Shown in pieces: positions 52,226 through 61,755 of a DNA stretch of 64,000 bases (positions within the stretch are counted from its first letter, which is position 1; each line of letters opens with the position of its first letter). The position numbers and the translations under genes were made by a program. The notes beneath the pieces were generated by a model, which was not told the DNA's origin, ran no database searches, and saw only the letters and a program-made list of their open reading frames with translations. Source of the stretch: Pyrenophora tritici-repentis (Eukaryota; Ascomycota; Dothideomycetes; Pleosporales; Pleosporaceae); NCBI RefSeq assembly GCF_003171515.1, contig NC_089393.1:3038001-3102000 (forward strand). Reading direction: 5' to 3'.

Positions 52226-53582
52226 CATCGAACACCAACTTTTCGAGATGACAAAAAGGTCCTGGATTACCCTTTTTTCATCTCAATTCCATTGAAATGC
52301 CTTCCTAGAATCAGTTTCCAACGTCTGCTTTTGCGTGCAGGCGTTGTGGCGGGCGCGCTGGCCGCTGCAACTTTGACAGAGTTGTTACCTGGCCTTAGTT
52401 GAGAGAAATCTCTGCAAATGGCCCGTGCGCCAACTGATTTTAGATGTTCGATCGAAGGCACCCTCTACGAAACCGACAGAGCAACGGCTCTTCCTTAGGT
52501 ATATATCTCTATTGCTGCAAAGTAATAGGCCTATATATCTAGATGCTACCTATACCCGAACGCCCTAAACCAACTCGATATACCGACCCCATATACCGAA
52601 CCGCTCCAGCACCTGCTGTCACCAGCACACTCACGAGCAAAACACCGACCAGGCACTAGATGTATAGATCTATTATCTCTCTTGTAGATCCCTATATACA
52701 GACGCCTACACCAAAAGCCCTCTCCACCGAACGACCTAAACCGACTCGATATACCGACCCCATATACCGAACCGCTCTAGCACCTGCTTTCACTAGCACA
52801 CGCACGAGCAAAACACCGACCAGGCACTAGATGTATAGATCTACTATCTCTCTTGTAGATCCCTATATACAGACGCCTACACCAAATACCCTCTCCACCG
52901 AACGCCCTAAACCGACTCGATATACCGACCCCATATACCGAACCGCTCTAGCACCTGCTTTCACTAGCACACGCACGAGCAAAACATCGACTAGGCAATA
53001 GCTGTATAGGTCTATTATTGTTAGGTTATAATAGATTCCTGTATACAGACGCCTACACCAAAACGCCCAAAACATCGACTAGGTAATAGCTGTATAGATC
53101 TATTCTGTCTTGTAGATCCCTATATACAGACGCCTACACCAAATACCCTCTCTACCGAACGCCCTAAACCGACTCGATATACCGACCCCATATACCGAAC
53201 CGCTCCAGCACCTGCTTTCACTAGCACACGCACGAGCAAAACATCGACCAGGCAATAGCTGTATAGATCTATTCTCTCTCTTGTAGATCCCTATATACAG
53301 ACGCCTACACAAAACAACAGACAGACACTGTATAAAACTACAAACAATATTTCTTTTCGCAAAGAGCTCGCTGTTACATCTCTTTCTGTTCACCACACTG
53401 CTCTTTAGCACCCGCGCCAATGGAAGACTAGCTCGGAAATTGGACTACGCAACTATCCTCCAAATTGTACAAGACCTATAGAAACTCCATATTGAACAAC
53501 ATACATAGAACGGCTTAGCCAAAGTCCTACATAGTCACCGACTGATACAGGACTCTAATGGAAATATAATAATAATAATAAT
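52226..53582 (+). mobile_element. 5'-truncated LINE (LINE-A) with tandem-repeat 3' region
   Basis: It is flanked by a perfect 13-bp target duplication AAGTCGTTCTGTA (52213-52225 and 53583-53595) and ends in an (ATA)n tail on the plus strand, the expected result of target-primed reverse transcription. Most of the 1357 bp is a 171-bp tandem repeat. The segment near 53320-53420 matches LINE-C (60373-60956), which still has a Tad-like C-terminus. Confidence 0.9.
52557..53310 (+). repeat. Tandem repeat, 171-bp period, within LINE-A
   Basis: Units begin CGAACGCCCTAAACCRACTC at 52557, 52728, 52899 and 53156; one intermediate unit is shortened. Each contains TATACCGACCCCATATACCG and CTATATACAGACGCCTACAC. 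The same units occur in reverse orientation at 63779-64000. Confidence 0.9.
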
Positions 53583-53779
53583 AAGTCGTTCTGTAACTAT
53601 CCTCAGCGTGGTTGCAACTGCAATGCCTATGTCAAAGCCGTTGACCATGCCGTAGATCTCTGAGGCCAGTACGCTCCGTGTGATGCGCTTGCATTTTGTA
53701 GAGCTGTAGTGGATCACGTTGCCCTGTATTGTGAAGGTGTTGACGTCAATAGACTCGTTGACGAGCATAAGGACAAAGC

Positions 53780-56019
53780 CTAGCTGTGAGCTGATGGCGC
53801 GTCTTGGCGGTATACGTCGTCGCCAGAGATGTGGTGCAAGAACGCCTGATCTGCAAGGCATTGCTCCGTGAAAAACTGCTGTTCAAGGTATGCTTCCGCG
53901 ACGTCGTCATCGTCGTCATCCTCGCAGTCTTCCTCCTCTCTCCATCCTCTCTGATTGTACTGGCTAGTGTGCTCGATCCCTTCGTATTCTGCAAGATGTA
54001 CGGAGAAGTCCTTGGGGGGCTGTGTACCTGTAAAGTATAGCGTAGAGAAGAACTGTGTACGGGCAGCCTTGCGCTCTTCGTCTGTGTGGTTGGTAGACCA
54101 GCATCCTTCCTTCTGGCAAACAAAGCATTTCTTCCTCCAGCGAGGCTTAAATCCTCGTCCGTTGTCGTCGCGCTGCTCGCCTCCTCGATATGCTCCTCTA
54201 GATCCGCCTCTGAATCCTCCTCCACCTCGAGATCTACCTCGGATTCTTCCATTGCCGTTGTATCGGCGATCTAAGTAGTATTGGTCCTCTGTGACCATCT
54301 GGGTAGTGTGTTGCCGTGCAAGGTGTGTCTCAACTGCAGAACGTAGGTCTGAGAAGAGTCCTTCACAGATTGTGGCTGGTTTGAACAGTGCCATCTCAAG
54401 CTCTGGTACTCCTCGGCAGGCATTGATGACAGTGGTACGTAGGGCATCCTCGCCCTCAAAGTTCTTGCCAAGGGCACGCTGGCATAGCTGCAGCTTGTCA
54501 AGCAGGATCTGCAGAACCTCGTGTAGTCCCTTGTCGGGGTTCTCTGTGCGGGTGCGAGCGAAGGTTGTAGTCGTCCAGTCTGTGTAGTAGTGCTGGTGAT
54601 GGACGTCATGGTCGAAGTGGTTTTTGATTGCCATGTACGCATCAGCAAAGCTGTCATCTCTCTCTACAACCTGTATGTAGAATGTCTCTGCACGTCCGGT
54701 AAGGATACGGGGAAACACTGCGTGAAACTGCTCTTCTTGGATATCTACCTGCCAGCAGATGCTGAAGAAGATCTTGATCTTATCGTCTAGGAGATCGTAC
54801 GCATTCCCTGTATACTTGTTGCTATTGTCCCATAGCTTAGAGAACTGCGCACAGTCCGCAACAATCAATTAAGTGGGTCCTAGAAGGTTCAGATTGGATT
54901 GATTGATTACCGCTTTAAGCCTAGTAGTTACCTATAGGAGTTTAAGCCCTACCTAGATAGGTAAGTGGGTCTAGGAGAGTGACCGGATTGAATTGATTGT
55001 TGCGGAGTCTAGAACTGCGTGATCGTATTAGCGTCGAGTCGATCGTTGCGGGACCATCGCGGCGGTAGCGTCTTGTACGGGTCGTATGGTAGTTCGGGTG
55101 GTCTGTTAGGGACGCGGTTCGTTGGCTGTTGCGGAAATGGCGTGACTTCGCGATATGCAGTCGCTGGCGGCCGTGTCTGTAGTTGCGCACGCCCTTGTTG
55201 CGGCTGCGCGGCCTGCTCCCACAGTTGTCGATGCTGAGGCCCTTCCAGCGTACCGCTCATGTGTAGCGGCTGTTGTGGCTCTATTGTTTGGGAACGGCTC
55301 TGGACGCCTTGTCTCACTCTATACTGCTCTTGTTGCTCGCCCTGCGACGGTCGTTGTAATTGCGACGGCTGTGGTACTTGCGGTGGCTGTTGTAATTGCG
55401 GCGGTTGTTGTAATTGCGGCGGTTGTTGTACTTGCGGTGGTTGTTGTACAGCTGGATAGACTGTGTGCTGAGTGTCCTGTTGGCGTTTATTGCTCTGCTG
55501 GCGCTGGTACGCTTCGGACTGTTGGTCGAATTTCATGGCTCGAAACTCTGCTGGTTCCCATTCAAGAGTATTCTCTATACCTAGAATGTTGTAGAGAGAG
55601 TCCGCCACCCTGGCGTGATTGTTGCCAGTGTATACTCCCCGGTGTCGTAGCACACTCTTAAGAGACCTTAGTGTACCACGCTCAACCTTGCTAAATAGCT
55701 CCTTCGTCCATCCTTCAAAGTCCCATTTGTAGTCAATGAAGAGGTCATCGTCCCAGGCCATTGACACATTGTAGTCGTGGATAGCTTTAGCGACCCACGT
55801 TGTTGCGTGTGTCTCATTTGCGTCCGCCGGTGCGGGTACACCCCAGAGAGCTGTATTGATGACCTTGAGTGCAACTGTGTATGGACAGTTTTCCATAAGT
55901 TGTTCCGCGGTAAATTTGGCCCATGGTGAGTCTGAGAGGTGTTCTGATTGCTCATTCTGTAGTTGATTCTGAGCTTCAGCAGAGTCTGCAGAGCTTATTT
56001 CGCTTTGGTTATCCGCCAT
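53780..56019 (-). pseudogene. Copia-2 gag, interrupted by a MITE
   Basis: The N-terminal part (56019-55012) starts MADNQSEISSADSAEAQNQ and has a Gln/Pro-rich low-complexity stretch (QPPQVQQPPQLQQPPQ). The C-terminal part (54849-53780) has a nucleocapsid region with Arg/Gly repeats and a zinc-knuckle-like CFVCQKEGCWSTNHTDEE. Omitting the MITE and one duplication gives 2070 bases, an exact number of codons, without a stop. After the knuckle the frame ends soon where the deletion joins it to RNase H in another frame. Confidence 0.85.
54850..55011 (+). mobile_element. 162-bp hAT-type MITE in Copia-2 gag
   Basis: A perfect 8-bp target duplication GAACTGCG lies at 54842-54849 and 55012-55019. By eye the sequence is identical to the copy at 38175-38336. 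Confidence 0.97.
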
Positions 56020-56348
56020 CTTGCTAGCGGGTGTTGACGCGTTGTCGGTGTTGTTGTCTCGCTGGTTGGTCGTGCCAGCGCTTGTTGTTGTACGTGATCG
56101 GATCGTCCGGAGACGCTCGTACGGTTGAGTTGTATTGCGTTGCTGACGCGCTCTGTGTTCGCGGATTAGGCTAAACCAGCAGCTGTAGAGGGAGGTTAAG
56201 AGTGCTTCGTGTTATCTCTGCCTCGCTCTGTTCTTAGCACAGAATCTTCTCCCGGGAGTATAACGTCGTGCGTCAGGGAGTTCGTCGAAGATGCGGTCTG
56301 TCTCTTCTACCTTGCTGTCTGTGATCGCCTTAAGCAATCACTGATCAG

Positions 56349-56540
56349 TGTTGGAAGGTCTATAGCACTAGTGCTGAAAGGAAATAACGATAACTAGGAA
56401 TGCATTCTGTTCGGTGATGGTGATTGATTTTTTACGAACATAGCTGCTACGAAGGTATACCTAAGCTCTGCGCAAGGTGGGCCGAAGTCGGGCCGAAGTG
56501 TCCAGCAGCCGACGTCTCTACCGATACTCACGATCCGACA
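56349..56540 (-). repeat. Copia-2 5' LTR
   Basis: The 192-bp repeat pairs with 51643-51834. It ends 41 bases beyond the stop codon of the PhiA-like gene. Confidence 0.93.
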
Positions 56541-56581
56541 ATTATCATTATATCTATATACATCTATTCTCACTCGTCTCT

Positions 56582-57214
56582 CTAAGAGTTGTAAACAGAG
56601 TACTCGCAAGCCTCAGGCTTCGCCTCCTTGACAGCCCTAGCATTCAACTCAACACATCCCTCACTACCAGCTGGCTTAGGGTTGCCAGCGAGCCAGACCT
56701 CCCAACCGCTCAACTCTTCACCCTTAGCCGGGGGGCAAGCCTGGAATGCGGTAACGACGCCATTGCCGTTATCAAAGACGAGGTCGCTGGTCTCAGTAAT
56801 CTTGAAGGGACCGCGCTCCTGGTTGCGGCCGATGCCGGCAGCGTCGCCGGTTGTGTATTGGATTTGTCCCTGGCCCATGCTGGAGCGGTCGACGAACATT
56901 TGCTGGGTTTGGAAGTTGTCGGGGGTGTCGCCGGTGTAGAGGAAGAGGAGGCCTTGGCCGTTGAGGACGAATGAGGCGTGGTCGCGGGGGAGTCGGGTGG
57001 TGCAGTTTGCGCTCTGGAAATCCGCGCCGATGAGGAGGTTGTTGTTCTTGGCTTGGAAGGGCGCGCATTCGATCTCGTTGGCGACCTTGGGGAGGGCTAC
57101 TAGCTTGAAGACGTCGCCGGCGACGGCAGCTTCAGAGATGGGGGGCAGGTTGCAGTCCTTTGCGGATGCGAGGGCCATGGTGACGCCGGCGATAGTGGCG
57201 GTGGTGTACTTCAT
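56582..57214 (-). CDS. phiA: PhiA-like secreted cell-wall protein
   Basis: The uninterrupted 210-residue protein has a signal peptide of about 18 residues (MKYTTATIAGVTMALASA) and six cysteines. The segments FVDRSSMGQGQIQYTTG, SGWEVWLAG and GCVELNARAV match my memory of the Aspergillus PhiA family, which are mannoproteins of the hyphal and conidial wall needed for phialide development in A. nidulans. Length and layout fit the family. It is intact although Copia-2 sits directly downstream of its stop codon, probably in its 3' untranslated region, which might alter its transcript end. Expression in this fungus is unknown. Confidence 0.8.
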   Translation of the reverse strand: MKYTTATIAGVTMALASAKDCNLPPISEAAVAGDVFKLVALPKVANEIECAPFQAKNNNLLIGADFQSANCTTRLPRDHASFVLNGQGLLFLYTGDTPDNFQTQQMFVDRSSMGQGQIQYTTGDAAGIGRNQERGPFKITETSDLVFDNGNGVVTAFQACPPAKGEELSGWEVWLAGNPKPAGSEGCVELNARAVKEAKPEACEYSVYNS

Positions 57215-57901
57215 CTTGACGTGTGTATTGGGTGGGTTGGTAGGTGGATTGAAAGCGAAGGTTGGATGTCGTAGTAGATTGTTTTTGGTGACTTGTGAGG
57301 CAACGCGTCTTACTTCTTATACGTCTTCCACCCTCGTATGTGGGTCCATTGAAAACTCCATCATCCTATAAGGGTGGTCCATCTCGGCGCCAATGTATAC
57401 TGTAATTCCCGCAACATCGTGAGCTCATACGACCGAGAATACGAGGCTTCGTCACCCCAGCAAAGGCGAATAGCGCCACACCCGTCATAAGGATTAATTA
57501 CCTGCGACCCTATAAACACGAGATATAAGCTTTACCGGCTTAGGCAATCGCTGCGGCGATGATGCATCGCTGGTGGAAGCTGCAGGAAAGGAACCCATAC
57601 TCGGAAGAATATTTGCAGGGGGACGACTCGTAGCCGTGGAATTAGGTTGCGATCGCCAATACACGGACCGGAACATTGACATCACCGGCGCAGGGCGGAC
57701 AAAAATAGAGTGTGGAGTTACCGTCGCTGCCGGTATTACGGTGTAGAACAACACCAAGTCAGTCGGTGTGCTGCTCACCGTTTATTCTGCGAGGATGTAG
57801 CTGTGTGTCAGATGTGATCAGCCTTTCAGTAGGACGATCAGAGACGGTTTACCTGATCATGTGCTGGATTACAGTAGTGCTAGCGCAGACTCGGGATACC
57901 G
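57215..57901. other. Region upstream of the PhiA-like gene
   Basis: It holds the promoter of the PhiA-like gene. A minus-strand frame at 57778-57494 and a possible spliced segment just upstream of it (a GTAAAC...ACACAG intron near 57795-57855) could be the end of a gene cut by Pogo-1. The evidence is too thin for a gene call. Confidence 0.3.
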
Positions 57902-57970
57902 AGCTGCCCGGGGCAATGCCCGCTTTCCTGATGCAACACCAAAACTTCAACACGCGATAACTCTATCAAT

Positions 57971-60225
57971 ATGAGCTTAATCGAGGCTGCGCTTGCAGCT
58001 ATAGAATCGCTAAAGCCTAGAAAAAAGCTTGTATATACTCAAATTGCAGCAAAGTATAGTGTTGATCGCAGAACGCTCGCGCGCAGACACCAAGGCGCTA
58101 CAATCTCACGAGACGCCCAAGCTCAAAACCTACAAGCGCTCCACCCCCAGCAAGAGAAGGAGCTCGTACGCTATATAGAGCGCCTTACAAGGCAAGGCCT
58201 ACCTCCCTCACGGCCTATGATACGACGCTTTGCTTCAGATATCACGAAGAAAGAGCTAGGAAAAGGCTGGGTTGATCACTTTATCCAGCGCCACGACGTC
58301 CATCTCATCTCACGCTGGGTGACTAGGATCGATCGCTCACGCCACCAGGCTGACTCTATATCAAAGTAAAGCCTCTACTTCGAGCTTCTACGCAGTAAGC
58401 TCAGCTAATACGATCTTAAGCCTCACAATATATACAATATGGATGAGAAGGGCTGTATGCTAGGAATACTTACTCGCTTAAAGCGGGTGTTCAGCAGGAG
58501 GCTATATAAGGAGGGGAAGATCAAGGCTCACATCCAGGATAGTAATCAGGAGTGGATAACCCTGTTGGCCTGTATATACGCTAATGGATCAGCCCTTGCG
58601 CCTGCCCTAATATATTAATCAGCCTTAGGCTCAATACAAGACACCTAGCTGCAGGCTCTAAGACCTAAGGATCAAGTATATATATCCTCCTCACCTTCTA
58701 GCTAGACGAACAACGATATAGGACTATCCTAGCTCAAACAAGTGTTTGATCGATTTACGAAGGAGAAGGCAGGGCGAAGCTATCGATTACTCATCCTTAA
58801 TGACCATAGATCTCATCTCACGATGGATTTTATCGAGTACTGCGATCGGAATAGAATCCTCCTTACAGTATACCCTCCTCATTCAACTCACACGCTCTAG
58901 CCGCTTAACGTCGTCATGTTTAAGCCATTCTCAACAGCCTACTCAAATGTCAGATGTGGGAGGACCAAGCAGACATAAGGGAGAAGGTTGTTGTATTAAG
59001 TGAGTAACAGAGAGCGACTATATACATAAGTAGCGAGCTGAGTAAGCACGCACTGGTGGGTCATGTGAGTACGTCATTCACAGTGTACTTAGTGCACAAG
59101 GTGCCAGGTCTGACATCAAACCAGGTAGCTGCGTTCATGGAGAGGTGCCAAGGGCTCACATCTATGAGCAAGAGGGACTTCTATCCTATGTTTATGGCTG
59201 CCTGGGAGATCTCATTCAAGGAGGAGACTATACTCAAGGCTTTTAAGGCAACTAGCCTCTCACCTCTCAACCCAGAGGTGATACTTAAACGATTCAATCA
59301 GCCAGCTCAATCCAGCCATTCAAGTGATAGCGACTCCTTAGCCTTAAGCGCCTTAGACTAGCGGAAAACTAAGCGCCTTCTACGCTAGGTAGTAGGTGAT
59401 AAAAGTGATCCACGAGCTCAAAAGCTCAGCCGAGCCTTCTACTCTATCTCAGTGTAACGGGCTAGAGCCCAGATGCTATGGTGATCCTCGGTGGAACCTT
59501 CGGAGCTTCCTCGGCACTTTAGATGCTTCGAGAAGCTACGTGAACAACAAGCCAAACGTATATAGATATCGTTGCACTGCAGATAGCTTTCTTCTTCATC
59601 GAATACAATCCTGTTACCAGGCATCGGCATACTTTGCGCAGCCCCTTACACTCAGTTCAAAAAACACTAATTAAACACAAGGCTTAAGGCCTTATGCAGG
59701 CTCTTATTAATGAGAGGCAGCGTAGAAAGCGAGGCAAGGCTCTCCCTCTAGAGGCAGGCGAGGACTATCACGGTGGGGCTGTATTCTGGTCTCCAAGGAA
59801 AGTGAAGGAGGCACGTGATCGCCAGCTCCAACAAGGGCTTAAAGAAGAGCGACTACAACACCAGAAAGCTAAGGCAGCTCGCCTACGTAAAGTAAAGAAG
59901 CAGGAGAAGCTTCAGGCAGCTTAACAGAAGCGTGCAGTAAGGGCAGCAGCTTAAATAATAAGGCAGGAGGAGAAGGCTCGTAAGGCTGCTGATCGAGCCT
60001 CACGACAGGCAGCCCGTAAGGCTCAACAACGACTCTAACAAGCTCAAAAAACTACTTAAAGAGGCAAAGGGAGGCGCCTTAAGATAGCCACTAAGGCAGG
60101 TTTAAAAAATAGAGCAGCTGCGCAGCCTCAGGGTAGTGGTGAGGCCTCGGGTGCTGCAGCAGGCCCACCACCATCTCAATCACGACACGGCCGGGCGATC
60201 AAGCTCCCCGCAAAATATAGATAGC
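57971..60225 (+). pseudogene. Pogo-1 transposase, RIP-degraded
   Basis: The first 132 codons are open and encode a Psq-type helix-turn-helix and CENP-B-like DNA-binding domain (YTQIAAKYSVDRRTLARRHQG, then GKGWVDHFIQRH). The DDE domain follows in pieces (NMDEKGCMLG near 58440, HPPHSTHTL.PLNVVMFKPFS near 58880) broken mainly by TAG. The C-terminal basic coiled region (RQRRKRGKALPLEAGEDYHGG) is at 59694-59924. A solo LTR interrupts it at 59453. Confidence 0.85.
59453..59650. repeat. Solo LTR (198 bp) in Pogo-1
   Basis: It has a perfect 5-bp target duplication CTCAG (59448-59452 and 59651-59655) and about three differences from the copy at 40953-41150. Confidence 0.93.
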
Positions 60226-60372
60226 TATATATATTAATTAATACCTCTAGAACTCAACTCTAAAAAATATTACGATAGTAGCGATCGTACGTGGCTCAGT
60301 AGCCTCAAATCAAGCTATTGTTTTAGTGTTGGTGAGCGGGCATTGCCCCGGGCAGCTTAGTAAGGAAGCCTA

Positions 60373-60956
60373 TTATTATTATAATTATTCTATTAGAGTC
60401 CTTTTTCAGTCAGAGACTATGTAGGACTTTGGCCGAAGGCCGTTCTATCTTGGTTTTTCTAATTTACATGGTTTTCTGGTATGGTTCGCTAATATAGTTT
60501 TTAGCTTTTCTACAAAAGATAGTTTGTATCTGTTTGTTGCCAGGTGCTAAAGAGCAGTTTGATGAGTAGAAAGAGGTGTAGCAGCGGGCTCTTGTGGCAA
60601 AGGAGAGGGTTGTGGTTTTTAGTTTTATACAATGTCTCTCTGTAGGTCTTCTGGTGGCTGTCCTAAGTACCATTTTCTTATTCCTATTCTAGTGCTGGTG
60701 ATAAAAGCTAGGGTTGCTTCTATACCTGTACTAGTGTCGAGTAGTAGCGATAGTGTAACTGGGCGATGTTTGATTGTTTGTAGTAGCGTTTTCCGTTGGT
60801 CTTTGTATAGGTGGCAATAAAGTAGTAGGTGTTCTGGCGTTTAAGTATTTTGGCAGGTGCAAAGATTAAAGTCTCATTTCTTAACTCTCTTTAGGTAGGA
60901 GTTGAAGTATCCGTGTCCTAGCTTAAGAGAGTAGAAGGCGCTAGAAATTACTCTTT
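60373..60956 (-). mobile_element. 5'-truncated LINE (LINE-C), Tad-like C-terminus
   Basis: A perfect 12-bp target duplication TAAGGAAGCCTA lies at 60361-60372 and 60957-60968, and an (ATA)n-type tail lies at its 3' end (low coordinates). The minus strand reads remains of an ORF2 C-terminus with the LINE Cys-His motif (CTCQNT.TPEHLLLYC) after LGHGYFNSYLKRV-like sequence, then RIGIRKWYLGQPPED. Only the last 584 bases were copied. Confidence 0.85.
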
Positions 60957-60968
60957 TAAGGAAGCCTA

Positions 60969-61441
60969 AGATACGAAGAGCGAGACCCCAAAAAAACAGA
61001 ACACAGAATAACAACAATCAATCACGATCAATAACGATCAACACTATTCATCTTTACACGATCTGATTAGACCCGCTGATCTGACACTGTGAATTGTTAC
61101 CTAGAAGGGGTATGCCCCGATAAGGAAAGACAAGCGTAGTCTTCACATTGCAGAACGCGCTGCTAGAGGCAAAGTAATGTCAATCCAAGCGTGCCGGCAC
61201 GCACGGTGTAACGGGACACTCTTTCTTTCGGGCGCTCGAAATGCTCTCACCACGTCTATAAATCGACAGGTCTAGCATGTATCTATCACGCAGGTCTCGT
61301 TCTCCTAGCACATTAGCCTCCGACGCCGAAAAGCGTATTGTTAGCTATGCTATCACCCGCTCTGTTAGTGCTGTTAACTTACTCTCCTTTAACACTCCCC
61401 TATTCGTTCGCGACAGTACATATCTATAGAGAGATTAGTGG
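60969..61441. other. Unassigned DNA between LINE-C and a solo LTR
   Basis: No gene is supported. A run CCCCAAAAAAA and short repeats of atcaatcacgatcaataacgatcaac are seen near 60990-61040. Confidence 0.3.
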
Positions 61442-61638
61442 TGTTGGAAGGCCTTGTACGATCGTACGGTGAATAACAGTAGCTAAGGTAATCTTGTGTA
61501 TTGGTATTCTGGTGTATGATGATTCTACGAATGTGGGGGCTACGAAGGTATACATAGCGTTGGGTCCGAGTTGGGCCGAAGTAGGATCGAGGCGGTACAT
61601 TGGGCCTTATTAGGCGACACACCGTGTGTATGCCGACA
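61442..61638. repeat. Solo copia LTR, 197 bp
   Basis: It begins TGTTGGAAGG and ends TGCCGACA and resembles the Copia-2 LTR (shared CTACGAAGGTATACMTA and GGGCCGAAGT). A perfect 5-bp target duplication AGTGG lies at 61437-61441 and 61639-61643. Confidence 0.93.
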
Positions 61639-61755
61639 AGTGGGCTATTATTATTATTATTATTATATTTCCATTAGAGTCCTGTATCAGTCGGTGACTA
61701 TGTAGGACTTTGGCTAAGCCGTTCTATGTATGTTGTTCAATATGAAGTTTCTATA

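Larger units (their letters stand above)
51919..53861 (-). pseudogene. Copia-2 RNase H domain, split by a LINE
   Basis: The first part (53861-53596) reads ISSQLGFVLMLVNESIDVN ... STKCKRITRSVLASEIYGM. The LINE then intervenes, and the second part (52225-51919) continues LPLVICTDSYSLYECLVKLG-like sequence to DNPADAFTKASPN, the usual copia RNase H end. The motifs match copia RNase H (SSTKCKRITRSVLASE is the A(S/T)S..EAEY-type helix). Apart from the insertion no damage is seen. Confidence 0.85.
51643..56540 (-). mobile_element. Internally deleted copia element (Copia-2) with nested inserts
   Basis: Two 192-bp LTRs (TGTTGGAAGG...CGATCCGACA), with about three differences, flank a minus-strand interior. 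The interior holds gag, then directly RNase H; protease, integrase and reverse transcriptase are missing. A LINE 3' end and a 162-bp MITE are inserted. Outer flanks (ctttt and attat) do not match, so the target duplication is lost or recombined. Confidence 0.9.
57902..60357 (+). mobile_element. Pogo/Fot1-like element (Pogo-1), RIP-degraded
   Basis: Inverted termini AGCTGCCCGGGGCAATGCCC lie at about 57902-57924 and 60334-60357. TA follows the right end; the left flank does not show it clearly. Inside are a degraded transposase and a solo LTR. Removing the LTR leaves about 2.25 kb. Confidence 0.8.

Noticed and set aside
52557..53310. CRISPR-like array
   Set aside because: The 171-bp units are adjacent with no unique spacers, in a eukaryotic LINE.
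53100..53420. A 106-codon frame (MARVLKSSVVNRK...) repeated at 63668-63988
   Set aside because: It is identical in both places because both are LINE 3' ends, and it runs antisense through the tandem repeat. Repetition here reflects copying of the LINE, not conservation of a protein.
55259..55661. Cysteine/glycine-rich plus-strand frames that look like a Cys-repeat protein
   Set aside because: They are the antisense of the Gln/Pro-rich part of the Copia-2 gag.
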